This document shows positions 1-5,593 of a stretch of 7,439 nt of DNA, piece by piece. This DNA is from an uncultured Bacilli bacterium (GTDB lineage Bacteria; Bacillota_I; Bacilli_A; RF39; UBA660). The DNA is taken from positions 1 through 7,439 of the forward strand of contig CALVHJ010000067.1 in the NCBI GenBank assembly GCA_944327425.1. The letters are read 5' to 3'. Below the pieces are notes generated by a model. The model did no database searches. It had not been told where the DNA came from and saw only the letters and a list, made by a program, of their open reading frames with translations. Within the stretch, counting starts at the first letter, position 1, and each line of letters starts with the position of its first letter. A program made the translations under genes and the position numbers.

Positions 1-26
1 TATAAAAGTTCGGACAGATTTCCCAA

Positions 27-100
27 TGGAGGGGCCTACCGGATTTGAACCGGTGCTCGGGGAGTTGCAGTCCCATGCCTTACCACTTGGCTAAAGCCCC
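27..100 (-). tRNA. tRNA-Cys (anticodon GCA), CCA encoded
   Basis: Read on the minus strand, this 74-nt segment folds as a full cloverleaf. It has a 7-bp acceptor stem (GGGGCTT with AGGCCCC, one G-U pair), a D arm GCC/GGC with an AAGTGGTAA loop, an anticodon loop CTGCAAC giving GCA (Cys), a 4-nt variable region, and a T arm ACCGG/CCGGT with loop TTCAAAT. The discriminator base is U73, as expected for tRNA-Cys, and the 3' CCA is encoded. The top pair of the anticodon stem (27/43) is U-C and mismatched, a small oddity. The gene has its own promoter upstream. I see no second tRNA in the 26 bases that follow it before the window edge. Confidence 0.96.
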
Positions 101-109
101 ATATATATA

Positions 110-138
110 CAAGTGGAATAATACTGCTCTTCCACTTG
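110..138 (-). other. Hairpin in the predicted tRNA-Cys leader
   Basis: CAAGTGGAA (110-118) and TTCCACTTG (130-138) are perfect 9-bp inverted arms around an 11-nt loop. The hairpin lies between the predicted tRNA promoter start point (about 140) and the mature 5' end at 100, so it would form at the very 5' end of the precursor. The AT-rich stretch after it has no uninterrupted T run, so it does not look like an intrinsic terminator. A processing or stability element is possible, but that is inference. Confidence 0.5.
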
Positions 139-146
139 CATTTATT

Positions 147-175
147 ATTTTACACTATAGTTTTATCTTTGTCAA
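147..175 (-). promoter_or_regulatory. Sigma-A type promoter for tRNA-Cys
   Basis: On the minus strand there is a perfect -35 TTGACA (170-175), a 17-nt spacer and a -10 TAAAAT (147-152, 5 of 6 to consensus). The predicted start near 140 is about 40 nt upstream of the mature tRNA. It is the best promoter match in the window and fits a stable-RNA gene. Confidence 0.8.
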
Positions 176-196
176 TTAGTGTAAAATAGTTTTACA
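147..196. repeat. Overlapping dyads around the tRNA-Cys promoter
   Basis: ATTTTACACTA (147-157) is repeated as a perfect 11-bp inverse, TAGTGTAAAAT (177-187), so the -10 lies in one arm and the -35 falls in the gap between the arms. The second arm also forms a tighter dyad with the next sequence: TGTAAAA-TAG-TTTTACA (180-196). Three TGTAAAA-type half-sites therefore surround the promoter. This could be an operator or chance in AT-rich DNA. Read as RNA, the 180-196 hairpin follows the Nudix gene but lacks a U tract, so it is a poor terminator. Confidence 0.4.
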
Positions 197-239
197 TTAA
201 AATATATGCTAATAATTAAAAATTATGACAATTATTATT

Positions 240-719
240 TTAATCCTTATTAATTAAATGAGTAAAGCTATCATTATTGATTATTTCAAAAATTATTTCT
301 GGCTTAAAATTTAAATTTTTCAATTCCTCTTGAGTCATCCAAATAAATTTTAAATGTTCTTTTTTCTTTTCTTCAATATTTGGAATTTCTTTCATAGAAT
401 ATAAATTATGATCAACAAATTTTATTTCATTAATCATTAAAATTTCCTGATATTTTTTTCCATTAAAAGAGGATACAAAAAAATTTTCTATCATACCTAG
501 TGATTTTACAAATGAGCAATTAATGCCAGTTTCTTCTTTAAATTCTCTCACTGAAGCCTCAGTGGTATCCTCACCTAAAGAACATCTTCCACCAGGTAAA
601 GTGTCATGAGAAACTCGATCATCTTTCTGTACCAATATTTTATCACCATTTTTAATAACAGTAGCTACTCAAAAATTAAAAACCATATTTTCACATTCAA
701 ATGTTATATCAGAATTCAT
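240..719 (-). pseudogene. Nudix hydrolase, interrupted by in-frame TGA at codon 17
   Basis: Nudix enzymes hydrolyse nucleoside diphosphates linked to another moiety, using a divalent metal held by the Nudix box. The box is intact: G-RCSLG-E-DTTEASV-REFKEETGI fits GX5EX7REUXEEXGU exactly. The usual LPGGR lead-in precedes it. The natural start is the ATG at 717-719, ten bases after the strong ribosome-binding site TAGGAGGT. From there the frame reads MNSDITFECENMVFNF, then TGA (669-671), then VATVIKNGDKILVQKDD and onward for about 159 codons. Related Nudix proteins often have FNxRV here, so the stop probably replaces Arg, for example by one C-to-T change in CGA. The only open frame after the stop would begin at a TTG at 633-635 and lose the first core strand. 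It is the last gene of the cluster, and its ribosome-binding site overlaps the stop codon of the gene before it. Substrate is unknown. Alternatives are readthrough or a sequence error. Confidence 0.8.
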
Positions 720-728
720 ATATATATA

Positions 729-736
729 ACCTCCTA
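729..736 (-). promoter_or_regulatory. Strong RBS of the Nudix gene, overlapping the upstream stop
   Basis: TAGGAGGT on the minus strand is a near-perfect Shine-Dalgarno sequence. Its first three bases are the TAG stop of the GH3 gene, so translation of the two genes is probably coupled. It fixes the Nudix start at the ATG at 717-719 rather than a downstream TTG, which places the TGA inside the coding region. Confidence 0.8.
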
Positions 737-1903
737 TTTTTTTATTTTTTTAATAACACTATCATGTTCTAAACTACCTAAATAATCTTTTGTATAACTA
801 TTATTCACAAAAACTTTATCGTATTTTAATGTTAATATTTTTTCTACTGATTCATTTATTAATTCTTCACTTATTACCCCAGTTAATACCGCCTTACTTA
901 TAATATCTATTGTCGTTTTATCAAAATCTGGCATTAATAAAATATTTACTCCCGCCTTAATTGCCAATATATATATTTCTTCTTTACTATATTCATTAGT
1001 TAATGCCTTCATATTAAGAGCATCTGTCACAACAATACCTTTAAATCCTAGTTCTTCTCTTAATAAATCATTTATTATTTCTTTTGATAAAGAAGCCGGT
1101 ATATAATTACCAGTTATATTAGGAAGAGCTAAATGTCCAACCATAATTACATTTGCACCACTATTTATCGCTTCTATAAAAGGAATTAATTCTAATTCAT
1201 ATAATTCTTCTTTCGTTTTATCAATAATTGCTAACTCTTGATGTGAATCTTCATAAGTATCTCCATGTCCCGGAAAATGTTTATAAACTGGAATTATATC
1301 GGTGCTTTCCAAGCCTTTACTAAATGATAAAGCCATATTAGTTACTAGATCTGGATTATTGCCAAAAGACCGATCTCCTATAACTGTGTTTTCTGAATTA
1401 GAATAAATATCTAAAACCGGAGCAAAATCCATATTTATATTAAAAACTCTTAACTCTTCTCCCATTACCCTTCCTACTTCATAAGCAAGATTAATATCAT
1501 TAGTTAATCCCAGTTCATACATTGCAGGAATAACACTAACTGTCTGATCATCTAATTCTTTTAATCTTTGCACTCTTCCCCCTTCTTGATCAATCGAAAC
1601 AAACATTGGTATATCACTTGTACTATTAATATCATCTATTAACTTTTTTGTTTGTGAATAGCTTTCAAAATTATCACTAAACAAGATAAATCCTCCCGGC
1701 TTAACTTCCTTAAATCTATCTAATAATTCTTCATCAGTTTCTAAATTATCAAAAGAAACTATTAGCATTTGCCCAATTTTTTCTTCCAAACTCATACTTT
1801 CTAATTCTTCTTTTACCCATAACTCTTTATTATCTTGAATTTGAATATCCTCACTACAACCACTTAATGTTAATAACAAAAATAGTAATAATAATTTCTT
1901 CAT
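734..1903 (-). CDS. NagZ-like glycoside hydrolase family 3 lipoprotein (beta-N-acetylhexosaminidase)
   Basis: Predicted exo-acting beta-N-acetylglucosaminidase that removes terminal GlcNAc from peptidoglycan fragments at the outer face of the membrane, feeding cell-wall turnover and recycling. The 389-residue product starts with a short signal peptide ending in the lipobox LSGC, so Cys16 is the likely lipidation site. The GH3 barrel follows from about residue 35. Motifs include SIDQEGGRVQRL (103-114), IGDRSFG (175-181), the NagZ signature KHFPGHGDT (208-216) with the DSH loop (219-221) supplying the acid/base His, and VVTDALNM (291-298) with Asp294 as the expected nucleophile. The length suits a single-domain NagZ without the C-terminal domain of Bacillus-type enzymes. 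The start is supported by AGAGGTG shortly upstream. It lies 28 nt after the PF06541-type gene, so it is probably cotranscribed. Family assignment is firm; the exact substrate is inferred. Confidence 0.92.
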   Translation of the reverse strand: MKKLLLLFLLLTLSGCSEDIQIQDNKELWVKEELESMSLEEKIGQMLIVSFDNLETDEELLDRFKEVKPGGFILFSDNFESYSQTKKLIDDINSTSDIPMFVSIDQEGGRVQRLKELDDQTVSVIPAMYELGLTNDINLAYEVGRVMGEELRVFNINMDFAPVLDIYSNSENTVIGDRSFGNNPDLVTNMALSFSKGLESTDIIPVYKHFPGHGDTYEDSHQELAIIDKTKEELYELELIPFIEAINSGANVIMVGHLALPNITGNYIPASLSKEIINDLLREELGFKGIVVTDALNMKALTNEYSKEEIYILAIKAGVNILLMPDFDKTTIDIISKAVLTGVISEELINESVEKILTLKYDKVFVNNSYTKDYLGSLEHDSVIKKIKK

Positions 1904-1931
1904 CTAAAAACACCTCTTTAAATATAACACG

Positions 1932-2423
1932 CTAATTAATTAAAGTAAATACTATATCAATTATAAAAAGAATAACAAATATAATAGTAATAAACCAAGG
2001 AATCTTTTTTTCAAACTTATTAATTAAAGGCAAAACTAAATAATTAATTAAAGTAGCCATAAGCCCCCAAACAAGCGATACTTCTAGACATATATATTTA
2101 CCATAATTAAATCGCATATTAGTATAATCCCAATAAACTCGATGAAAAATATTTTCAATAAGCATACCCCCACTAAACTCTACTAAAGTCATAAGAATAG
2201 TTACTATTAAATAAAAAAGTATTATTTCCTTTACCTTTTTCAAACGATATTGATTTAAAAACTTATTTACTACCACTATTAACAAAGCTCCAATACCATA
2301 AATAAAAGTCCATGGCCCATATAAAATTCCACTATTAAAAGTATCATTAGTAAATATATTTAAAACATTTTCAAACAAAAAACCAATAAAAGAAAAAATA
2401 AAGAAAATATTTATATAATACAT
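1932..2423 (-). CDS. PF06541-type multipass membrane protein (putative ABC transporter permease-like)
   Basis: A 163-residue hydrophobic protein with about five membrane segments, roughly at 5-22, 35-54, 66-92, 109-133 and 142-161. YGPWTFIYG (35-43), VEFSGGMLIE (81-90) and WDYTNMRFNYGKYICLE (98-114) match, from memory, the family called putative ABC-transporter type IV (CmpB-like). That name is weakly founded: no ATPase partner is present here and no biochemical role is known to me. I chose the ATG at 2421-2423 because AAGGGTGAT lies just upstream. The open frame runs back to 2480, but those 19 codons overlap the previous gene and lack a ribosome-binding site. It begins 10 nt after the UPF0316 gene ends and precedes the NagZ-like gene, consistent with a role in the cell envelope. 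Confidence 0.85.
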   Translation of the reverse strand: MYYINIFFIFSFIGFLFENVLNIFTNDTFNSGILYGPWTFIYGIGALLIVVVNKFLNQYRLKKVKEIILFYLIVTILMTLVEFSGGMLIENIFHRVYWDYTNMRFNYGKYICLEVSLVWGLMATLINYLVLPLINKFEKKIPWFITIIFVILFIIDIVFTLIN

Positions 2424-2433
2424 ATTATCACCC

Positions 2434-2940
2434 TTATCTAATATACCCATTATGAACAACTTTAGTATCTTTAACAACAATAAAAGCTTTAGGATCTAAC
2501 TCTTTAACTAATTTAATAGCTTCCTGGGTATTTTTACTTTTTACATCAACTATTAATAAATCTTGTTTTTCCCGGTAATTATTTTTTAAAGAAATAACTG
2601 ATACTGCATAACCCTCTCTTCTAAGAGCATTTATCAGTTTAGTATTATTTCTTTTAGAAGTTATTTCAATAGAATTTATGTTTTTAATAAATTTTCTTGA
2701 TAAACATCCCCCTATATAAGTACCTGTTGCATAACCAAGAGAATAACTTATTGGTATTAAAATACTATCAATATCAGTATTAAGAGCTCTTCTCGCCGCC
2801 ATAAACCAAATAAATACTTCTAGAAAAGCTAATAATGGGGTAAATATACTCTTCTTACGTACCATAATCATCGTTCTAAAAGTTGAAATAGATACATCCA
2901 AAATACGTGCTAAAAATATTTCTAAACAAACAAAAAGCAT
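2434..2940 (-). CDS. UPF0316 family membrane protein (DUF5698 + DUF2179)
   Basis: A 168-residue protein related to Bacillus YebE-type UPF0316 proteins. The N-terminal half (about 1-85) is a three-helix membrane domain with the family pattern ARILDVSISTFRTM (11-24), then LEVFIWFMAARRALN (40-54) and SLGYATGTYIGG (67-78). The C-terminal half (about 100-162) is a soluble DUF2179 domain with alternating strands and helices, including REGYAVSVISLK and LLIVDVKSKNTQEAIKLVKELDPKAFIVV. DUF2179 also occurs at the end of YitT proteins, and its ligand is not known to me. The ATG is supported by GGTGG four bases upstream. It lies 35 nt after the zinc-ribbon gene and 10 nt before the PF06541-type gene, so cotranscription is likely. 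Family is confident; function unknown. Confidence 0.88.
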   Translation of the reverse strand: MLFVCLEIFLARILDVSISTFRTMIMVRKKSIFTPLLAFLEVFIWFMAARRALNTDIDSILIPISYSLGYATGTYIGGCLSRKFIKNINSIEITSKRNNTKLINALRREGYAVSVISLKNNYREKQDLLIVDVKSKNTQEAIKLVKELDPKAFIVVKDTKVVHNGYIR

Positions 2941-2975
2941 AATACCACCATTACTATTATGCTTAAAATATCAAA

Positions 2976-3254
2976 TTACATAACTTTTAATAAAGCTATA
3001 ATTATTAAAATAATAACAATTAAAACTATAAATATAGCCCCTAAATATTTGTTTTCTTTATGTTTTTTATAATCTCTATTAATTGGTTCTCTGCTATAGC
3101 GATCACTTAATAAATTAACTTCTATTTTTTCCTGTTCTTTCAAAGCCATATATCTTTTTTGCTCTTTTATTTGTTCTTCATCCATCATAGTTCCACAACT
3201 AAGACAAACAAATCCTCTGCTTGGCAAACCTGCTCCACACTTTTTACAATACAT
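2976..3254 (-). CDS. Zinc-ribbon protein with one C-terminal membrane helix
   Basis: A 92-residue protein with three visible parts. The first is an N-terminal zinc ribbon with two CxxC knuckles (Cys3, Cys6, Cys17, Cys20 in MYCKKCGAGLPSRGFVCLSCG). The second is a charged, Lys/Glu-rich helical linker (about 24-68). The third is a single hydrophobic helix (about 71-90) ending almost at the C-terminus. The topology suggests a tail-anchored protein with the ribbon in the cytoplasm. I chose the ATG at 3252-3254 because AGGTGAT sits 4 nt upstream. The in-frame GTG at 3261-3263 is part of that ribosome-binding site and cannot be the start. It is the first gene of the five-gene cluster. Such ribbon-plus-helix proteins are common in Firmicutes, and I cannot assign a function. 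Confidence 0.8.
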   Translation of the reverse strand: MYCKKCGAGLPSRGFVCLSCGTMMDEEQIKEQKRYMALKEQEKIEVNLLSDRYSREPINRDYKKHKENKYLGAIFIVLIVIILIIIALLKVM

Positions 3255-3267
3255 GCGTATCACCTAA
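3252..3267 (-). promoter_or_regulatory. RBS that fixes the zinc-ribbon gene start
   Basis: AGGTGAT followed by ACGC and ATG on the minus strand. The GTG inside this Shine-Dalgarno sequence is in frame with the gene and would be taken as the start by a longest-frame rule, adding three residues. The spacing supports the ATG instead. Confidence 0.7.
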
Positions 3268-3305
3268 TATTATTGTAAACTATTATTTAAAGTTTTAGTA
3301 AATAT

Positions 3306-3334
3306 ATTACATTTTATTTACATCTAATTGTCAT
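3306..3334 (-). promoter_or_regulatory. Candidate promoter for the five-gene cluster
   Basis: ATGACA (3329-3334), a 17-nt spacer and TGTAAT (3306-3311) on the minus strand match the consensus at 5 of 6 positions each. However, the -10 lacks the highly conserved second-position A. The -35 overlaps the TGA stop of the ATPase gene. It lies about 50 nt upstream of the zinc-ribbon start. I see no terminator between the ATPase and this site, so readthrough from the ATPase is also possible. Confidence 0.35.
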
Positions 3335-4644
3335 TGTTTCATATTTTTTAAACAAAATACGGCATATAACGGTATTGATTTAATGTTGTTTTCAAACCCA
3401 AAATTTTTAGTACTAAGTCTGATACCATATGCTGGTTTAAATTTTTCCATATATACACCCAAGCTTTTAGACTGAATTCTATCACTAGCTTTTACTTCAA
3501 TTGGTATAATACCATCATAAGTAGTCAAAAGAAAATCAATTTCCGCATCTCCTCTACTTTTCCAATAAATAAGGGGATAATTCATAGTATTTAATTCTTC
3601 AGCTACATAATTTTCCGCTATAGCTCCCTTAAACATAAAATTAGCATCATTAATAATATCATTTATTCCAACATCACAAACACTATTTAAAATACCAACA
3701 TCACTATAATATACTTTAAAAACATCTTTATTCAAATAAGCTTTTAAAGGAACTTCTACTTTATCAGTATTGTAACAACTTAAAATAATCGAACTAGCAT
3801 TTAACCAATCTAAGGCTGTTTCAAACTTTCTTTTACTAGCAACATCTTCTATCAATTTATACTGAAATTTTTTATTTTTTTTAGCTAATTCTCTAGGAAT
3901 ACATAAATAAACTTTTTCAATTTTAACACTTTCATTTTTATTTAAGGTATACTTATTCATATCACTCATATACATTTCAACAATAGATTTTACAATACTT
4001 CTATCAAATTTTACAATATCTCCATCATTATCAATATAATTTTTTACTACCTCAGGCATTCCCCCAACTAGAAGATAATGTTTATACAAAGTCATCGCTT
4101 TTTCATGTAAATCACTTGCCATTGGAGTCATATTTTGATAATGATACAGAATTTCTTCCAATAGCATATTTTGTCCCAATGCTTGCAAAAACTCAGGAAA
4201 ATTCATTGGATGCATGTATTCAAGAACTACTTTACCAACAGGGAAAGATGAATTAAATCTATTTAATTTAACGCCTAATAACGACCCTGCACAAACTATT
4301 TTATAATTAACATTACTTTCACAAAAATATTTAAGGGATGTAATAAAACGTTCTGAAACTTGAACTTCATCAAAAAATAAAATAGTTGAAGATATATCAA
4401 TAGTTTTTTCTATTCTTACTTCTATATTCCTAATAATTTCTTCAGGTTTTAAAGTTTTCTCAAAAATCGAAGTAATTTCTAAATCTTTTTCCAAGTTAAA
4501 ATATAAATAATTATCAAAATTATTTTTGCAAAAATCTTCCACAATATAAGTTTTGCCAATTTGTCTAGCCCCAATAATCATTAAAGGCTTATCCATTCCT
4601 GATTGTTTCCAACTATATAAAGTATCTTCAAATATTCTTTTCAT
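3331..4644 (-). CDS. AAA_14 / DUF4143 family ATP-binding protein
   Basis: A 437-residue P-loop ATPase of the widespread AAA_14 plus DUF4143 family, whose cellular role is not established to my knowledge. The N-terminal ATPase shows Walker A GARQIGKT (25-32, Lys31), Walker B TILFFDE (87-93, Asp92 and Glu93) and the GSLLG motif (120-124). DUF4143 follows from about residue 205. Its C-terminal part has ENYVAEEL (344-351), YWKSRGDAEIDFLL (360-373) and IPIEVKAS (380-387). The Asp370...Glu383-x-Lys385 pattern resembles a PD-(D/E)XK nuclease active site, but catalysis is unproven. The ATG has AGAAGGAGA about 6 nt upstream. It ends on TGA just after IPLYAVFCL, the usual end of the family, so nothing is truncated. 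It appears to be a single-gene unit: the gene before it ends in a weak terminator and a promoter overlaid by tandem repeats precedes it. Confidence 0.9.
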   Translation of the reverse strand: MKRIFEDTLYSWKQSGMDKPLMIIGARQIGKTYIVEDFCKNNFDNYLYFNLEKDLEITSIFEKTLKPEEIIRNIEVRIEKTIDISSTILFFDEVQVSERFITSLKYFCESNVNYKIVCAGSLLGVKLNRFNSSFPVGKVVLEYMHPMNFPEFLQALGQNMLLEEILYHYQNMTPMASDLHEKAMTLYKHYLLVGGMPEVVKNYIDNDGDIVKFDRSIVKSIVEMYMSDMNKYTLNKNESVKIEKVYLCIPRELAKKNKKFQYKLIEDVASKRKFETALDWLNASSIILSCYNTDKVEVPLKAYLNKDVFKVYYSDVGILNSVCDVGINDIINDANFMFKGAIAENYVAEELNTMNYPLIYWKSRGDAEIDFLLTTYDGIIPIEVKASDRIQSKSLGVYMEKFKPAYGIRLSTKNFGFENNIKSIPLYAVFCLKNMKQ

Positions 4645-4668
4645 TTATATATCTCCTTCTTATTCTTA

Positions 4669-4697
4669 ATTTTAACACACATTTTTTTGAAATGCAA
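4669..4697 (-). promoter_or_regulatory. Extended -10 promoter of the AAA_14/DUF4143 gene
   Basis: On the minus strand TGTTAAAAT gives an extended -10 (TAAAAT at 4669-4674 with TG one base upstream). A 17-nt spacer separates it from TTGCAT (4692-4697), a poor -35 that keeps only TTG. The predicted start near 4662 leaves a leader of about 18 nt holding the ribosome-binding site. The -35 position falls inside the first tandem repeat, so a factor binding the repeats would contact or block polymerase there. Confidence 0.6.
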
Positions 4698-4774
4698 CTT
4701 TTTGGCACCACTTTTTACCAAAAAATGCAACTTTTTGGCACCACTTTTTACTGAAAAATGCAACTTTTTGGCAC
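4691..4774 (-). repeat. 33-bp tandem direct repeat, about 2.6 copies, upstream of the ATPase gene
   Basis: Copies start at 4691, 4724 and 4757, exactly 33 bp apart. The first two full copies differ at only two positions (CA against TG near the end of the unit). The third copy is identical for its first 18 bases and then diverges. The invariant core on the minus strand is GTGCCAAAAAGTTGCATT. Inside it is a loose dyad, TGCNA-N5-TNGCA. The spacing is close to three helical turns, so the cores face nearly the same side. All copies lie upstream of the -10, and the last overlaps the -35. An operator array is the likeliest reading, though the binding factor is unknown. Confidence 0.85.
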
Positions 4775-4780
4775 ATAACT

Positions 4781-4803
4781 AAAAAAATAAGCTTTAAAAG
4801 CCT
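4781..4803 (-). terminator. Weak intrinsic terminator of the dehydrogenase gene
   Basis: On the minus strand AGGCTT and AAGCTT pair as a short 6-bp stem (one G-U pair) with a three-base loop, then A and seven Ts (4781-4787). The stem overlaps the TAG stop codon of the dehydrogenase gene. The stem is short, so termination may be partial. Confidence 0.5.
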
Positions 4804-5554
4804 ACTTTGATTTTCGCATTTGTATTTTATAAGCAATATATAATGATAAACGATAAGGAGCAAACCTATTTAAGAAAAGAGTTACTTTCATTAATAACGT
4901 CGGTACAATAATCATCTTACCAACAAACAATTTATCTATAGCATACTTAGCAACTTCATAACTACTTGACTCTCTAATAGCAAACGTTCCACGAGCTACT
5001 TCATTAAATTCAGTTGCCACCGGTCCTGGACACAAAGCACACACTATTACATGACTTTTTCCTACTCGTAATTCTTCATTAATTGCCATCGTTAACTTTG
5101 TAACATAATTTTTTGTCGCATAATAAGTACTAAGTCTTGGTCCAGCCATAAAACCAGCACTAGAACAAACATTTAAAATATATCCCTTATCTCTTTTAAC
5201 AAAATCTTGTAAAAAAAGCTTAGTTAAAATATGATAAGCTTTAATATTTAAATCTATCATTTTAAGTTCTGTATCTAAATCTGTTTTAACGAACTCTCCA
5301 AACAAACCAAATCCCGCATTATTAATTAAAACATCTATTTTTTTATTTCTAACCTTCTCATATAATTTATAATTATTTTCTACCACACTTAAATCCATCG
5401 CTATAACTGTAACATCAGTCTCTAATTCCTTCTTGAGTTCCAAAAGTCTTTCTTTTCTTCTAGCCACTAAAATAAGATCATAACCCTTTTTTGATAGAAC
5501 TCTAGCCATATCTCTTCCCATACCTGAAGAAGCTCCTGTAATAAGTGCTAACAT
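4802..5554 (-). CDS. Classical short-chain dehydrogenase/reductase (SDR)
   Basis: A 250-residue NAD(P)-dependent oxidoreductase with all classical SDR motifs: cofactor loop TGASSGMG (6-13), NNAG (78-81), Asn103, catalytic Ser131 in NVCSSAG, Tyr144 and Lys148 in YYATK, and PGPV (176-179). The ARR at 31-33, after the second strand, favours NADP(H) over NAD(H). The C-terminal segment after 205 is hydrophobic and basic (MKVTLFLNRFAPYRLSLYIA, then KIQMRKSK). It may form the substrate lid or contact the membrane, as suspected in related DltE/YqjQ-type SDRs. The substrate cannot be read from the sequence. The start ATG has GAGGTGG a few bases upstream. The gene begins 39 nt after the pyrophosphatase gene ends, with no promoter or terminator visible between them, so the two are probably cotranscribed. 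A functional link is not evident. Confidence 0.92.
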   Translation of the reverse strand: MLALITGASSGMGRDMARVLSKKGYDLILVARRKERLLELKKELETDVTVIAMDLSVVENNYKLYEKVRNKKIDVLINNAGFGLFGEFVKTDLDTELKMIDLNIKAYHILTKLFLQDFVKRDKGYILNVCSSAGFMAGPRLSTYYATKNYVTKLTMAINEELRVGKSHVIVCALCPGPVATEFNEVARGTFAIRESSSYEVAKYAIDKLFVGKMIIVPTLLMKVTLFLNRFAPYRLSLYIAYKIQMRKSK

Positions 5555-5593
5555 AAGTCCACCTCTTCCTTAATATTTACCAACTCTTATTTT

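Noticed and set aside
180..196. Intrinsic terminator after the Nudix gene
   Set aside because: The 7-bp AT-rich hairpin is not followed by a T tract on the minus strand, so termination here is not supported.
240..635. Nudix protein starting at the TTG at 633-635
   Set aside because: It would lack the first core strand, has only a weak GGTGAT upstream, and ignores a strong RBS and ATG at 717-736 in the same frame.
1932..2480. Longer form of the PF06541-type protein, starting 19 codons upstream
   Set aside because: The extension overlaps the end of the UPF0316 gene and has no RBS, whereas the ATG at 2421-2423 has AAGGGTGAT just upstream and gives the expected family start.
3298..3321. Inverted repeat GTAAATA / TATTTAC upstream of the zinc-ribbon gene
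   Set aside because: It is short, made almost wholly of A and T, and easily arises by chance at this base composition.
4691..4774. Possible CRISPR array
   Set aside because: The unit is a contiguous tandem repeat with no unique spacers, only about 2.6 copies, and no cas genes nearby.
4672..4863. A 63-codon open frame on the minus strand with a repeated CQKVAFF-like peptide
   Set aside because: The peptide repeat is just the 33-bp DNA repeat (11 codons) read in an open frame. It overlaps the end of the dehydrogenase gene and the ATPase promoter, and I see no convincing family match.
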